From Thereva unica (Eukaryota > Arthropoda > Insecta > Diptera > Therevidae): a DNA stretch of 64,000 bases. Position 1 is the stretch's first letter; every line of letters starts with the position of its first letter. Positions 10,577 through 20,159 of this stretch are shown piece after piece. The position numbers and the translations under genes were made by a program. The notes beneath the pieces were generated by a model that was not told the origin of the DNA, ran no database searches, and saw only the letters and a program-made list of their open reading frames with translations. The DNA lies in the NCBI GenBank assembly GCA_949987705.1, contig OX465281.1, positions 158,486,393 through 158,550,392 of the forward strand, read 5' to 3'.

Positions 10577-12259
10577 TTATAGATAATTATCAATGAAATT
10601 GTTTAAAAATTTTAAATTATTTTTATAGTCAGTATGATTGTAAAGAGTCAATTTGAAATTTTTATTAATTAAAAACGTTTCTTTGATAAGCCTATTGTCA
10701 TATAATTTGTCGGAGTCTAAAATTTTTGTTTCCTTAAAATTGAATTTATGGCCAGTATCATATGTATGTTTGGTTAAAGCACTGTGAAAAGGGTTTAAGT
10801 TTTTGCTATGGTAATCATGTTGATATATTCTTTTTTTCAGTGGCTGAGATGTTTCGCCAATATAAATTTTATCACACGCCCCACAATTAATCTGATAGAT
10901 AACATTCTTAGTATCAATGGTCGGAATTTTGTCTTTAAGTTTGGTGAAAAAATTAGAAGTGGACAAAATTGATTTATTTGTAATTTTGATATTGCTATTG
11001 CATATAATTTTATTTAACGCGTAGTTAGTGTCTTTGTCATAAGGGATTTTGGTATATATAATATTTAAATTTGAATTGTTATCGTTAAATGAAAGTGAGG
11101 TCATCTCAGATCTTAATTTGTTTATTCTTTTATTGATGAACTTATTGATGATATATGGAGGATAACAGTTTTTTAATAATTTGGCATAAATGAGTTTAAA
11201 ATTTTTGGAGTGGAATGATCGATGGGAGAGTAAAAAGGCTCGATCAACCAAGGCATTAATTACGCTGATTTTATATGTAAAGTTAGTATAGGAATGGTAG
11301 TTTAGGTATCGTTCACTAGCAATCGGTTTTTGATACCAATCAGTAATGATTTTATTACCTGACTTAATTAGAGTCACATCTAAAAAGTTAAGTCTATTAT
11401 TGTTTTCAAGCTCTAACGTGAATTTAATTTTCGGATGGTAACTATTAAATTTATTGAAAATTGCATTAATGTTGTCAAAAGGGATAATTAATAAGCAATC
11501 ATCAACATATCTTTTGTAGTATAGGATTTTAAATTGTGAATCAAGAATAATACATCTTTCTAGTTTTTGCAAAATTATATCAGCAAGGGAGCTGGAGATG
11601 CTCGAACCCATAGGTGTGCCATCAATCTGTTTGTAAATAACATTATTATGGCTGAAAATTGCGTTTTTGAAACAAAGTTTAATACCATCAATAAATTGGT
11701 CCAAATTAAGATCTGTAAATTCATAGATCTCATCCCATCTATCATTAATACATTTTAGAACTAATTCTTGAGGGATGCTAGGGTATAACGCTGTTACATC
11801 GAAACTTACGAGACAATAGTTATCAGGGACATGTAGGTTTGAGATGTCATCTACCAGTTGAAATGAATTTTTAATATTAAATTCATATTTAGAGGTAACT
11901 TGAGTTAAAACATTATTTAGGTACTTAGAAAGTTTGTAAATGGGGGTATCGATGGTAGAAATGATCTGGCGCAATGGAATGTTTGGTTTGTGTATTTTCG
12001 GATTCATATACATTCTTCCGATATTAGGATTCTTTACTATGAGTTCAGGTTTATTTATGAGTTTTAAATATTTTTTGCACTCAGTGTCTAAACTATTGAT
12101 AGGGTTACGGTTAAGTTTAATATAGGTGTTGTCGTCTTCTAGAATTTCACAAGCTTTGGTGTTATATTCTTGTTTATACATTAATACAGTTTTCGCTCCT
12201 TTGTCAGCTCTAGTAATTATTATTGTATCTTTGTGGTCTTTAACAAATTGATTGGTCAT
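10577..12259 (-). CDS. Penelope-like reverse transcriptase with GIY-YIG endonuclease (copy A)
   Basis: A 560-residue open frame. The N-terminal DTIIITRADKGAKTVLM motif is a PLE signature. RT motifs are VSFDVTALYPSIPQ (about residue 150), TPMGSSISSSLADI (about 215) and the catalytic YVDDCLLI (about 250). After a linker comes a GIY-YIG-type module: VIYQINCGACDKIYIGETSQ (about 450-470) with a conserved arginine and TKHTYDTGHKFNF. It would act in target-primed reverse transcription, with the endonuclease cutting target DNA. The annotated start is the first methionine after an in-frame TAA (12317-12319). Upstream sequence to 13043 continues the same protein in the same frame, so this is probably the C-terminal two-thirds of a longer PLE ORF. 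Confidence 0.85.
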   Translation of the reverse strand: MTNQFVKDHKDTIIITRADKGAKTVLMYKQEYNTKACEILEDDNTYIKLNRNPINSLDTECKKYLKLINKPELIVKNPNIGRMYMNPKIHKPNIPLRQIISTIDTPIYKLSKYLNNVLTQVTSKYEFNIKNSFQLVDDISNLHVPDNYCLVSFDVTALYPSIPQELVLKCINDRWDEIYEFTDLNLDQFIDGIKLCFKNAIFSHNNVIYKQIDGTPMGSSISSSLADIILQKLERCIILDSQFKILYYKRYVDDCLLIIPFDNINAIFNKFNSYHPKIKFTLELENNNRLNFLDVTLIKSGNKIITDWYQKPIASERYLNYHSYTNFTYKISVINALVDRAFLLSHRSFHSKNFKLIYAKLLKNCYPPYIINKFINKRINKLRSEMTSLSFNDNNSNLNIIYTKIPYDKDTNYALNKIICNSNIKITNKSILSTSNFFTKLKDKIPTIDTKNVIYQINCGACDKIYIGETSQPLKKRIYQHDYHSKNLNPFHSALTKHTYDTGHKFNFKETKILDSDKLYDNRLIKETFLINKNFKLTLYNHTDYKNNLKFLNNFIDNYL

Positions 12260-12316
12260 TCTAATCCATTTTAGTAATTCTATTTGTGGGTAAGATAATT
12301 TTTCATTTTTTAAAGT

Positions 12317-13043
12317 TTAAAATCTAGTGTTTAGTTAGATATTTAGAAATTTTATACTTAATGTTGTCTTTGCTTGAAATATTACTTCTATCTATTGATG
12401 CCGAAAGGTTTGTGTATGTTTCTAAGATTAATTGTTTAATATAATTAATATTGTTAGTTTTGTAACTGAAATTCGGTCCTAGGGATAGAATTACTAAAAT
12501 TTTTTCATTGATTTGTAAGTTAGTTAAGTTAACTATCCAATTATGGTAATGTTCCCTTAAAAGTGAACAAATACTGTCCTTAAGGGCATGGCAACGTAAA
12601 TTTTGTAATTTCTTTTCAATAGATATTCTGTTTTTTCTTTTAGTTTCATGATATATTTTGTTACTTTTAAAAATGATATAATAATATAAATCAACAGGGA
12701 AGTTATCAATAAATTCTATTATGAACTGTAATTTAATATTTCTTAAATGGTTTAAGGTTAAACGTGTGTCATTAATTTCTAAATTTAATAATTTCTAATG
12801 AAATAATCTCATGTTGTGTTCTAATTTTTTGTTTAAGCGATTGGAATAATATCGACGATTATTGTTCCAAGACTCTTTTATAAATTTAGGAATGAGGTTA
12901 TCATACTTGCACGTGGTCAAAAAGTATAATCTGTTCTCCTTGATTGCAAGTTTTTTAACAATATTAAAATACCTGTATATAGATTTGGTGGATTGAATGC
13001 CAAACTGTATTTTCATTTGGTTGAAAAAACCTTGTTGTGCCAT
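12317..13043 (-). pseudogene. N-terminal part of PLE ORF, copy A, with stops
   Basis: Begins MAQQGFFNQMKIQFG at 13043 and matches the 240-residue open frame of copy C (14581-15303). In copy A a TAC to TAG change at 12795-12797 truncates it after 82 residues. The segment includes the LSLGPNFSYKTN motif, comparable to the PLE L-x-KGL-x-F motif upstream of RT. It ends at the TAA (12317-12319) that separates it from the RT-coding frame. Copy C carries the same stop. Confidence 0.75.
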
Positions 13044-13197
13044 AATGCAATACTCTCTGGTAAGCAGAAAAATGATGGAGGTGCTCGCTCTACTCCAATA
13101 TGATATTAGGGTTGTGTGGGATCCATATGATTGAATAAAATTTTATTTATGTTGAGCCTAGGTGATCCTTTATTCTAACAATATAATTACATCTTTG

Positions 13198-13232
13198 GAC
13201 GTTTCGACATTAAATATTGATGTCATCATCAG
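13198..13232 (-). ncRNA. hammerhead ribozyme-like motif, A/B junction
   Basis: Identical core to 10133-10167: CTGATGA, GACAT/ATGTC stem, GAAACGTC. It lies in the terminal repeat shared by tandem copies B (3' side) and A (5' side), the position from which a self-cleaving RNA could separate tandem units. Confidence 0.6.
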
Positions 13233-13640
13233 CTACAAATATTTTAAGTGACATTTTTTTAGTATGTTATTACATATTACATATAAAGATTTGTTTTATG
13301 ACATTAACAATATAAAGCTTACCAGAGATTAAATATTGGCACGCACGAATATTAAAAGAAAAACAGAACATTTATATCTAAATTCTTCAATTTTTTTATA
13401 TATCACAATCAAATTTTAAATTAAATATTGTTTTTTTTTTCCCCATGATTTATTAATATTCATGGTCACGGGCAGAGCAACGTTGTCAAAGGAGAACCGT
13501 AAACTGTATATGAAGAAAGAGTTAAAGAATTTTTTTTTTCTTTTGTAATGCTTTGGAAATAAGGAGAGACAACATCCAGGGAAAAAAATCTGATATTTAT
13601 TACAGTGGTTGTTGGATAAAAATGGAGGGATAAATTCAAT

Positions 13641-14386
13641 TTATAGATAATTATCAATGAAATTGTTTAAAAATTTTAAATTATTTTTATAGTCAGTATG
13701 ATTGTTAAGAGTCAATTTGAAATTTTTATTAATTAAAAACGTTTCTTTGATAAGCCTATTGTCATATAATTTGTCGGAGTCTAAAATTTTTGTTTCCTTA
13801 AAATTGAATTTATGGCCAGTATCATATGTATGTTTGGTTAAAGCACTGTGAAAAGGGTTTAAGTTTTTGCTATGGTAATCATGTTGATATATTCTTTTTT
13901 TCAGTGGCTGAGATGTTTTGCCAATATAAATTTTATCACACGCCCCACAATTAATCTGATAGATAACATTCTTAGTATCAATGGTCGGAATTTTGTCTTT
14001 AAGTTTGGTGAAAAAATTAGAAGTGGACAAAATTGATTTATTTGTAATTTTGATATTGCTATTGCATATAATTTTATTTAACGCGTAGTTAGTGTCTTTG
14101 TCATAAGGGATTTTGGTATATATAATATTTAAATTTGAATTGTTATCGTTAAATGAAAGTGAGGTCATCTCAGATCTTAATTTGTTTATTCTTTTATTGA
14201 TGAACTTATTGATGATATATGGAGGATAACAGTTTTTTAATAATTTGGCATAAATGAGTTTAAAATTTTTGGAGTGGAATGATCGATGGGAGAGTAAAAA
14301 GGCTCGATCAACCAAGGCATTAATTACGCTGATTTTATATGTAAAGTTAGTATAGGAATGGTAGTTTAGGTATCGTTCACTAGCAA
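13641..14386 (-). pseudogene. PLE copy B, 5'-truncated RT end and GIY-YIG
   Basis: The frame is open from IASERYLNYHSY at the breakpoint (14386/14387) to the stop at 13641, nearly identical to the C-terminal third of copy A, with one change in the endonuclease motif (KIYIGKTSQ instead of GETSQ). There are no RT catalytic residues. Its upstream side is fused to the pseudo-LTR of copy C in opposite orientation. Its downstream side runs into the terminal repeat shared with copy A. Confidence 0.85.
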
Positions 14387-14387
14387 T

Positions 14388-14522
14388 GTAGCTGATGATG
14401 ACATCAATATTTAATGTCGAAACGTCCAAAGATGTAATTATATTGTTAGAATAAAGGATCACCTAGGCTCAACATAAATAAAATTTTATTCAATCATATG
14501 GATCCCACACAACCCTAATATC
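14388..14522 (+). repeat. PLE copy C 5' pseudo-LTR segment
   Basis: 135 bp repeated directly at 18774-18908, running from GTAGCTGATG to CCCTAATATC. It contains the hammerhead-like core and an AATAAA. Confidence 0.8.
14392..14426 (+). ncRNA. hammerhead ribozyme-like motif, copy C 5' terminal repeat
   Basis: Same 35-nt core on the plus strand, about 155 bases before the copy C start codon and only five bases from the B/C inversion point, so its outer stem I has been altered by the junction. Confidence 0.55.
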
Positions 14523-14580
14523 ATATTGGAGTAGAGCGAGCACCTCCATCATTTTTCTGCTTACCAGAGAGTATTGCATT

Positions 14581-15303
14581 ATGGCACAACAAGGTTTTTT
14601 CAACCAAATGAAAATACAGTTTGGCATTCAATCCACCAAATCTATATACAGGTATTTTAATATTGTTAAAAAACTTGCAATCAAGGAGAACAGATTATAC
14701 TTTTTGACCACGTGCAAGTATGATAACCTCACTCCTAAGTTTATAAAAGAGTCTTGGAACAATAATCGTCGATATTATTCCAATCGCTTAAACAAAAAAT
14801 TAGAACATAACATGAGATTATTTCATTACAAATTATTAAATTTAGAAATTAATGACACACGTTTAACCTTAAACCATTTAAGAAATATTAAATTACAGTT
14901 CATAATAGAATTTATTGATAACTTCCCTGTTGATTTATATTATTATATCATTTTTAAAAGTAACAAAATATATCATGAAACTAAAAGAAAAAACAGAATA
15001 TCTATTGAAAAGAAATTACAAAATTTACGTTGCCATGCCCTTAAGGACAGTATTTGTTCACTTTTAAGGGAACATTACCATAATTGGATAGTTAACTTAA
15101 CTAACTTACAAATCAATGAAAAAATTTTAGTAATTCTATCCCTAGGACCGAATTTCAGTTACAAAACTAACAATATTAATTATATTAAACAATTAATCTT
15201 AGAAACATACACAAACCTTTCGGCATCAATAGATAGAAGTAATATTTCAAGCAAAGACAACATTAAGTATAAAATTTCTAAATATCTAAACACTAGATTT
15301 TAA
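14581..15303 (+). CDS. PLE ORF N-terminal part (copy C)
   Basis: 240 residues from MAQQGFFNQMKIQFGIQ to KYLNTRF, highly charged and lysine/asparagine-rich. It precedes the RT domain in the same frame and stops at TAA 15301-15303. Twenty codons later, the first methionine of the RT-containing frame occurs at 15361. Because copies A and C share this stop it was present in their source element. It could mark a genuine two-ORF layout, a read-through site, or a dead but mobilised master copy. Confidence 0.6.
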   Translation: MAQQGFFNQMKIQFGIQSTKSIYRYFNIVKKLAIKENRLYFLTTCKYDNLTPKFIKESWNNNRRYYSNRLNKKLEHNMRLFHYKLLNLEINDTRLTLNHLRNIKLQFIIEFIDNFPVDLYYYIIFKSNKIYHETKRKNRISIEKKLQNLRCHALKDSICSLLREHYHNWIVNLTNLQINEKILVILSLGPNFSYKTNNINYIKQLILETYTNLSASIDRSNISSKDNIKYKISKYLNTRF

Positions 15304-15360
15304 ACTTTAAAAAATGAAAAATTATCTTACCCACAAATAGAATTACTAAAATGGATTAGA

Positions 15361-16953
15361 ATGACCAATCAATTTGTTAAAGACCACAAAGATACAATAA
15401 TAATTACTAGAGCTGACAAAGGAGCGAAAACTTTATTAATGTATAAACAAGAATATAACACCAAAGCTTGTGAAATTCTAGAAGACGACAACACCTATAT
15501 TAAACACCCTATCAATAGTTTAGACACTGAGTGCAAAAAATATTTAAAACTCATAAATAAACCTGAACTCATAGTAAAGAATCCTAATATCGGAAGAATG
15601 TATATAAATCCGAAAATACACAAACCAAACATTCCATTGCGCCAGATCACTTCTACCATCGATACCCCCATTTACAAACTTTCTAAGTACCTAAATAATG
15701 TTTTAACTCAAGTTACCTCTAAATATGAATTTAATATTAAAAATTAATTTCAACTGGGAGATGACATCTCAAACCTACATGTCCCTGATAACTATTGTCT
15801 CGTAAGTTTCGATGTAACAGCGTTATACCCTAGCATCCCTCAAGAATTAGTTCTAAAATGTATTAATGATAGATGGGATGAGATCTATGAATTTACAGAT
15901 CTTAATTTGGACCAATTTATTGATGGTATTAAACTTTGTTTCAAAAATGCAATTTTCAGCCATAATAATGTTATTTACAAACAGATTGATGGCACACCTA
16001 TGGGTTCGAGCATCTCCAGCTCCCTTGCTGATATAATTTTGCAAAAACTAGAAAGAGGTATTATTCTTGATTCACAATTTAAAATCCTATACTACAAAAA
16101 ATATGTTGATGATTGCTTATTAATTATCCCTTTTGACAACATTAATGCAATTTTCAATAAATTTAATAGTTACCATCCGAAAATTAAATTCACGTTAGAG
16201 CTTGAAAACAATAATAGACTTAACTTTTTAGATGTGACTCTAATTAAGTCAGGTAATAAAATCATTACTGATTGGTATCAAAAACCGATTGCTAGTGAAC
16301 GATACCTAAACTACCATTCCTATACTAACTTTACATATAAAATCAGCGTAATTAATGCCTTGGTTGATCGAGCCTTTTTACTCTCCCATCGATCATTCCA
16401 CTCCAAAAATTTTAAACTCATTTATGCCAAATTATTAAAAAACTGTTATCCTCCATATATCATCAATAAGTTCATCAATAAAAGAATAAACAAATTAAGA
16501 TCTGAGATGACCTCACTTTCATTTAACGATAACAATTCAAATTTAAATATTATATATACCAAAATCCCTTATGACAAAGACACTAACTACGCGTTAAATA
16601 AAATTATATGCAATAGCAATATCAAAATTACAAATAAATCAATTTTGTCCACTTCTAATTTTCTCACCAAACTTAAAGACAAAATTCCGACCATTGATAC
16701 TAAGAATGTTATCTATCAGATTAATTGTGGGGCGTGTGATAAAATTTATATTGGCGAAACATCTCAGCCACTGAAAAAAAGAATATATCAACATGATTAC
16801 CATAGCAAAAACTTAAACCCTTTTCACAGTGCTTTAACCAAACATACATATGATACTGGCCATAAATTCAATTTTAAGGAAACAAAAATTTTAGACTCCG
16901 ACAAATTATATGACAATAGGCTTATCAAAGAAACGTTTTTAATTAATAACTAG
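15361..16953 (+). pseudogene. PLE RT and GIY-YIG, copy C, with nonsense and insertion
   Basis: Same protein as copy A. Differences: loss of three codons near 15503 (IKHPINS in place of IKLNRNPINS), a TCA to TAA nonsense at 15745-15747 just before the RT core, and truncation at 16950 by a 1.3-kb insertion. The coding sequence for the last residues and the 3' region resume at 18289. The RT catalytic YVDDCLLI (about 16105) and the GIY-YIG motif CDKIYIGETSQ (about 16738) are intact. Confidence 0.85.
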
Positions 16954-18288
16954 TGGGATGTTGTGCCTAGAGACTAGCCACTAATTACGCTTTTTCATGG
17001 TATTCTTTCTGTTGAATAACACTTCAGATTGGATGACAATATATTAAGTGGAGATTGATCCGCACTCACTTCCAAGCCGCCGGATCTGGGAATCGAGGCC
17101 AATAATTCGAATGAGTCAAATTGAAAAAAAAGCACATCACACATGTAAACACTATAGAAAACGAATCTAAACATTTTTCTTTGGATTGGAGGAAAATCTA
17201 ATGTGGTGCACTTTGCACAACAGAATTAGGTGTATTATTTTACTTAAACATACATGTCTTATTGTTAAAAATTCGGCTTACCGCACCCTAGTTTGGCCAT
17301 GGAGATTCATAAGTATCACACTGACCAACGCTATATATAATTAATCTTGAAAAGTTTTTGTTAAAGGCTTATGTAGGTTATAAGTTGTGAGACTGCGTAA
17401 TCTAAAACTTAACAAAGTATTTAACAAACACTACAATATAATCATCATAGCTTAAAAAAAAGGAAATCAACTGTAAACAATAAAATTCTTTGATTCTTCA
17501 CCCACGTCATGGTATATTTCTTTATTCAATATAAACAATAGTTTTTGAGCTGCAAATAAAAACTATATGCCATAATTTCGTTATCATCGGTTTTTGTTCT
17601 GGAAGCAAATTTAGAGACGTATTCATGTCAAAAACTTGTTTCATATGAAACAAAATCCCCGAAGGAAATTAAAAAAAATTATTATGACGAAAAAAAAAGC
17701 ACCGCGAGCCGAAGGATCGAACTCGCAGCCCCACGGACGAGGGACTTTCCCTAGCCCTTTATAGTCCATGGAAATGGTACTTTAACATTGCAAAAATGCA
17801 GGACAAGGTTTTATTTTTGGGATGTGTAGGGGGGGTCAGGGTGAGCTTAAGTTTGAGTTTTCGGGATTCTAACCCCCCCCCCCATTTCGCCACCATCTTG
17901 GAAAACGTATGCAAATGGGTTTTCCACTATATCTCCGAAACGGCACATCTTACCGGAAATTTGCAAGGATACTTTTTGTTTAGAATTAAATAATCTACAA
18001 TTTATTACTTAGAAATTTTGTGGTAAAATGAATAATTAAGAAGTTATAAGCCTTAGAACACTAAAATTAGTCACAATATTTTCTTTAAAGGCTCTTTTTT
18101 GTTGTTTAAATATACTTCTGGTTGAAATTTCCAGACCATTTTCTCACATTTACTACATTTTGAGATATTTCCCAAGTTTGTATCTGCAGTACTTTCAGAG
18201 ATGAAAGTAGGCTTCAGACGGACAGACGGACAGACGGACAGAGCCTCTGTATAAGCTTTTTTTTTTTTTTTGAAAAAGCTAAAAATTT
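16951..18288. mobile_element. 1.3-kb non-coding insertion in PLE copy C
   Basis: Copy A shows that the PLE sequence should run from AATTAATAA directly into AAATTTCAAATTG. Here 1.3 kb intervenes, with a possible 2-3 bp TA/TAA duplication at the ends. The right 500-600 bases match, in reverse orientation, the dispersed repeat that flanks the whole PLE cluster (9682-10067 and 18909-19190). They include a short GGACAGAC tandem run (18218-18242). The left 750 bases are AT-rich with no coding signal. Superfamily unknown. Confidence 0.6.
17698..17765 (-). other. tRNA-like Pol III box region (possible SINE head)
   Basis: Read on the minus strand, GCGAGTTCGATCC resembles a Pol III B box and is preceded by a loose A-box-like GGGCTAGGGAAAG about 38 bases upstream. 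It is followed by CTCGCGGTGC and a T-run. A tRNA-derived SINE promoter is possible. No full cloverleaf could be drawn. Confidence 0.3.
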
Positions 18289-18773
18289 CAAATTGACTCT
18301 TAACAATCATACTGACTATAAAAATAATTTAAAATTTTTAAACAATTTCATTGATAATTATCTATAAATTGAATTTATCCCGCCATTTTTATCCAACAAC
18401 CACTGTAATAAATATCAGATTTTTTTCCCTGGATGTTGTCTCTCCTTATTTCCAAAGCATTACAAAAGAAAAAAAAATTCTTTAACTCTTTCTTCATATA
18501 CAGTTTACGGTTCTCCTTTGACAACGTTGCTCTGCCCGTGACCATGAATATTAATAAATCATGGGGGAAAAAAAAAACAATATTTAATTTAAAATTTGAT
18601 TGTGATATATAAAAAAATTGAAGAATTTAGATATAAATGTTCTGTTTTTCTTTTAATATTCGTGCGTGCCAATATTTAATCTCTGGTAAGCTTTATATTG
18701 TTAATGTCATAAAACAAATCTTTATATGTAATATGTAATAACATACTAAAAAAAATGTCACTTAAAAATATTT

Positions 18774-18908
18774 GTAGCTGATGATGACATCAATATTTAA
18801 TGTCGAAACGTCCAAAGATGTAATTATATTGTTAGAATAAAGGATCACCTAGGCTCAACATAAATAAAATTTTATTCAATCATATGGATCCCACACAACC
18901 CTAATATC
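18774..18908 (+). repeat. PLE copy C 3' pseudo-LTR segment
   Basis: Direct repeat of 14388-14522. It ends exactly at the 13-bp target duplication. Confidence 0.8.
18778..18812 (+). ncRNA. hammerhead ribozyme-like motif, copy C 3' terminal repeat
   Basis: Same core as the other three copies, in the 3' pseudo-LTR of copy C, less than 100 bases from the end of the insertion. Confidence 0.6.
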
Positions 18909-18921
18909 AAAAAAATTCTTG
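18909..18921. repeat. 13-bp target-site duplication, right copy
   Basis: Exact match to 10068-10080. Together they show that the whole 8.8-kb PLE array is one insertion. Confidence 0.85.
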
Positions 18922-19195
18922 CTAATAAATTGTAGATAATTTAATTCTGAACAAAAAATCTCCTTGCAAATTTTCTGTAAGATGTACTGTTATGGAGATA
19001 TAGTCGAAAAACCATTTGTACACCTTTTCCAAGATGGCGGCCAAATGGGGGGGGTTAGAATCCCGAAAACTCAGATTTAAGCTCACACTGACCCCTCCTA
19101 CACATCCCAAAAATAAAACCTTGTCCTGCATTTTTGCAATGTTGGAGTAAGTTTTCCATGGATTATATAGTCCATTCAAAACTAGGGGGGGGGGG
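18922..19195 (+). repeat. 3' part of dispersed repeat 'X'
   Basis: Continues the repeat interrupted by the PLE array. It matches the reverse complement of about 17770-18000 (for example the CATCCCAAAAATAAAACC and TTGTCCTGCATTTTTGCAA stretches) and includes a G-run near 19187. Non-coding. Confidence 0.55.
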
Positions 19196-19287
19196 GTGTT
19201 TCAAAATAACACCGTTAAGAAAATCGAACCCTGGACTGGAAAATCGACGAATGGGCTTGAACTTGGTACAATATTTTCAGGTACTAT

Positions 19288-19433
19288 GGCTGCATTCGAA
19301 AATTGAGCCAGCTGCGCAGAATTGGCAGCACATCATTCAAAAAATCAAATTGCTGCAGCCGGGCATACGTATCCTGAAGCCGATTCTGCGAACTGCCAAT
19401 TCTGCGCAGCTGGCTGAATTTTCGAATGCAGCC
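19288..19433. mobile_element. 146-bp hairpin MITE, TAT target duplication
   Basis: Two 41-bp arms (19288-19328 and 19393-19433) are inverted copies with one mismatch, starting GGCTGCATTCGAAAATT. Each end is flanked by TAT (19285-19287, 19434-19436). A 3-bp duplication and GG-starting ends fit PIF/Harbinger-type miniature elements. Confidence 0.75.
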
Positions 19434-19866
19434 TATGTCTCAAAGCGAAGCAAGCACATCATTCCGGATTCATCGTTGCGGATGAGTCGCCCTGCACTAA
19501 TGCGCGCGCATACTTTCTGTATGAAAAATTGAGCATTTCTGAAGTGGATATTTTGGAATTTTTTTCCTTTCTGGAAGAAAGTTGGACCAGCTTCAACCTT
19601 TGTGTGGCGGATTTTTAAATTATCCAGAATATCATATTTTTTATGTTTGGTGAGACTCTGGGTAAGTAGTCGAGTTAGAAGTGTAAAAACCGCACAAGTT
19701 TACGCGGGGTCTTATGAGAAAATATACTGAGAATTGACTTAATTCTTTGTTGGTTTAAACTGTTCAATAAGACCAAGTTAGTAATACTAATACTACAATA
19801 ATTTGTACTTGGGCTTTTATATTACTTATTTGATTCTCTTAATAATTATATTTTACTTATATTATT

Positions 19867-20156
19867 GGGCGCATCCAGCGCACTTAGCGGAAAAGCCGCT
19901 TAGCTGAACAGCACAGCGTAAAAAGTAACTCAGCGATATGTTTCGGCTGGATGAGTAGCTTAGTTAAAATTTATTTTGACAGCTACTTTTTTTTCTATTT
20001 TAAATAACATCAATTCACTATCGCTGAGCTACTTAGCATAAAATTTTTACGCTGAGAAATTTGCCAGCCGCTGAGCTAAGCTGCTTAGTTCAGCTAGCCA
20101 TCCAACGAGCTCAGCACTTAGCCGCTACTCAGCCGCTGAGTGCGCTGGATGCACCC
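19867..20156. mobile_element. 290-bp Harbinger-like MITE, ATT target duplication
   Basis: Ends are inverted repeats GGGCGCATCCAGCGCACT and its near-complement at 20139-20156, flanked by ATT (19864-19866 and 20157-20159). The interior is rich in repeated CTTAGC/CTCAGC motifs. No coding capacity. Confidence 0.75.
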
Positions 20157-20159
20157 ATT

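Larger units (their letters stand above)
10081..18908. mobile_element. composite Penelope-like retroelement (three copies, tandem and inverted)
   Basis: Copy A (minus, about 10081-13130) is complete in length. Copy B (minus, about 13140-14386) lies upstream of A in tandem and is cut at its 5' side within RT. Copy C (plus, 14388-16950 and 18289-18908) is joined to B head-to-head at 14387 and split by a 1.3-kb insertion. Tandem and inverted partial copies with shared terminal repeats (pseudo-LTRs) are characteristic of Penelope-like elements. The unit encodes an RT with a C-terminal GIY-YIG endonuclease and carries hammerhead-like motifs in its terminal repeat. Copies are nearly identical, implying recent insertion. 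Confidence 0.9.

Noticed and set aside
11567..11758. Plus-strand 63-codon frame repeated antisense at 15853-16044
   Set aside because: It recurs only because it is the complement of the PLE RT in both copies; no independent signal.
17698..17765. tRNA gene
   Set aside because: Only a B-box-like element and weak A box; no acceptor stem or full cloverleaf could be drawn.
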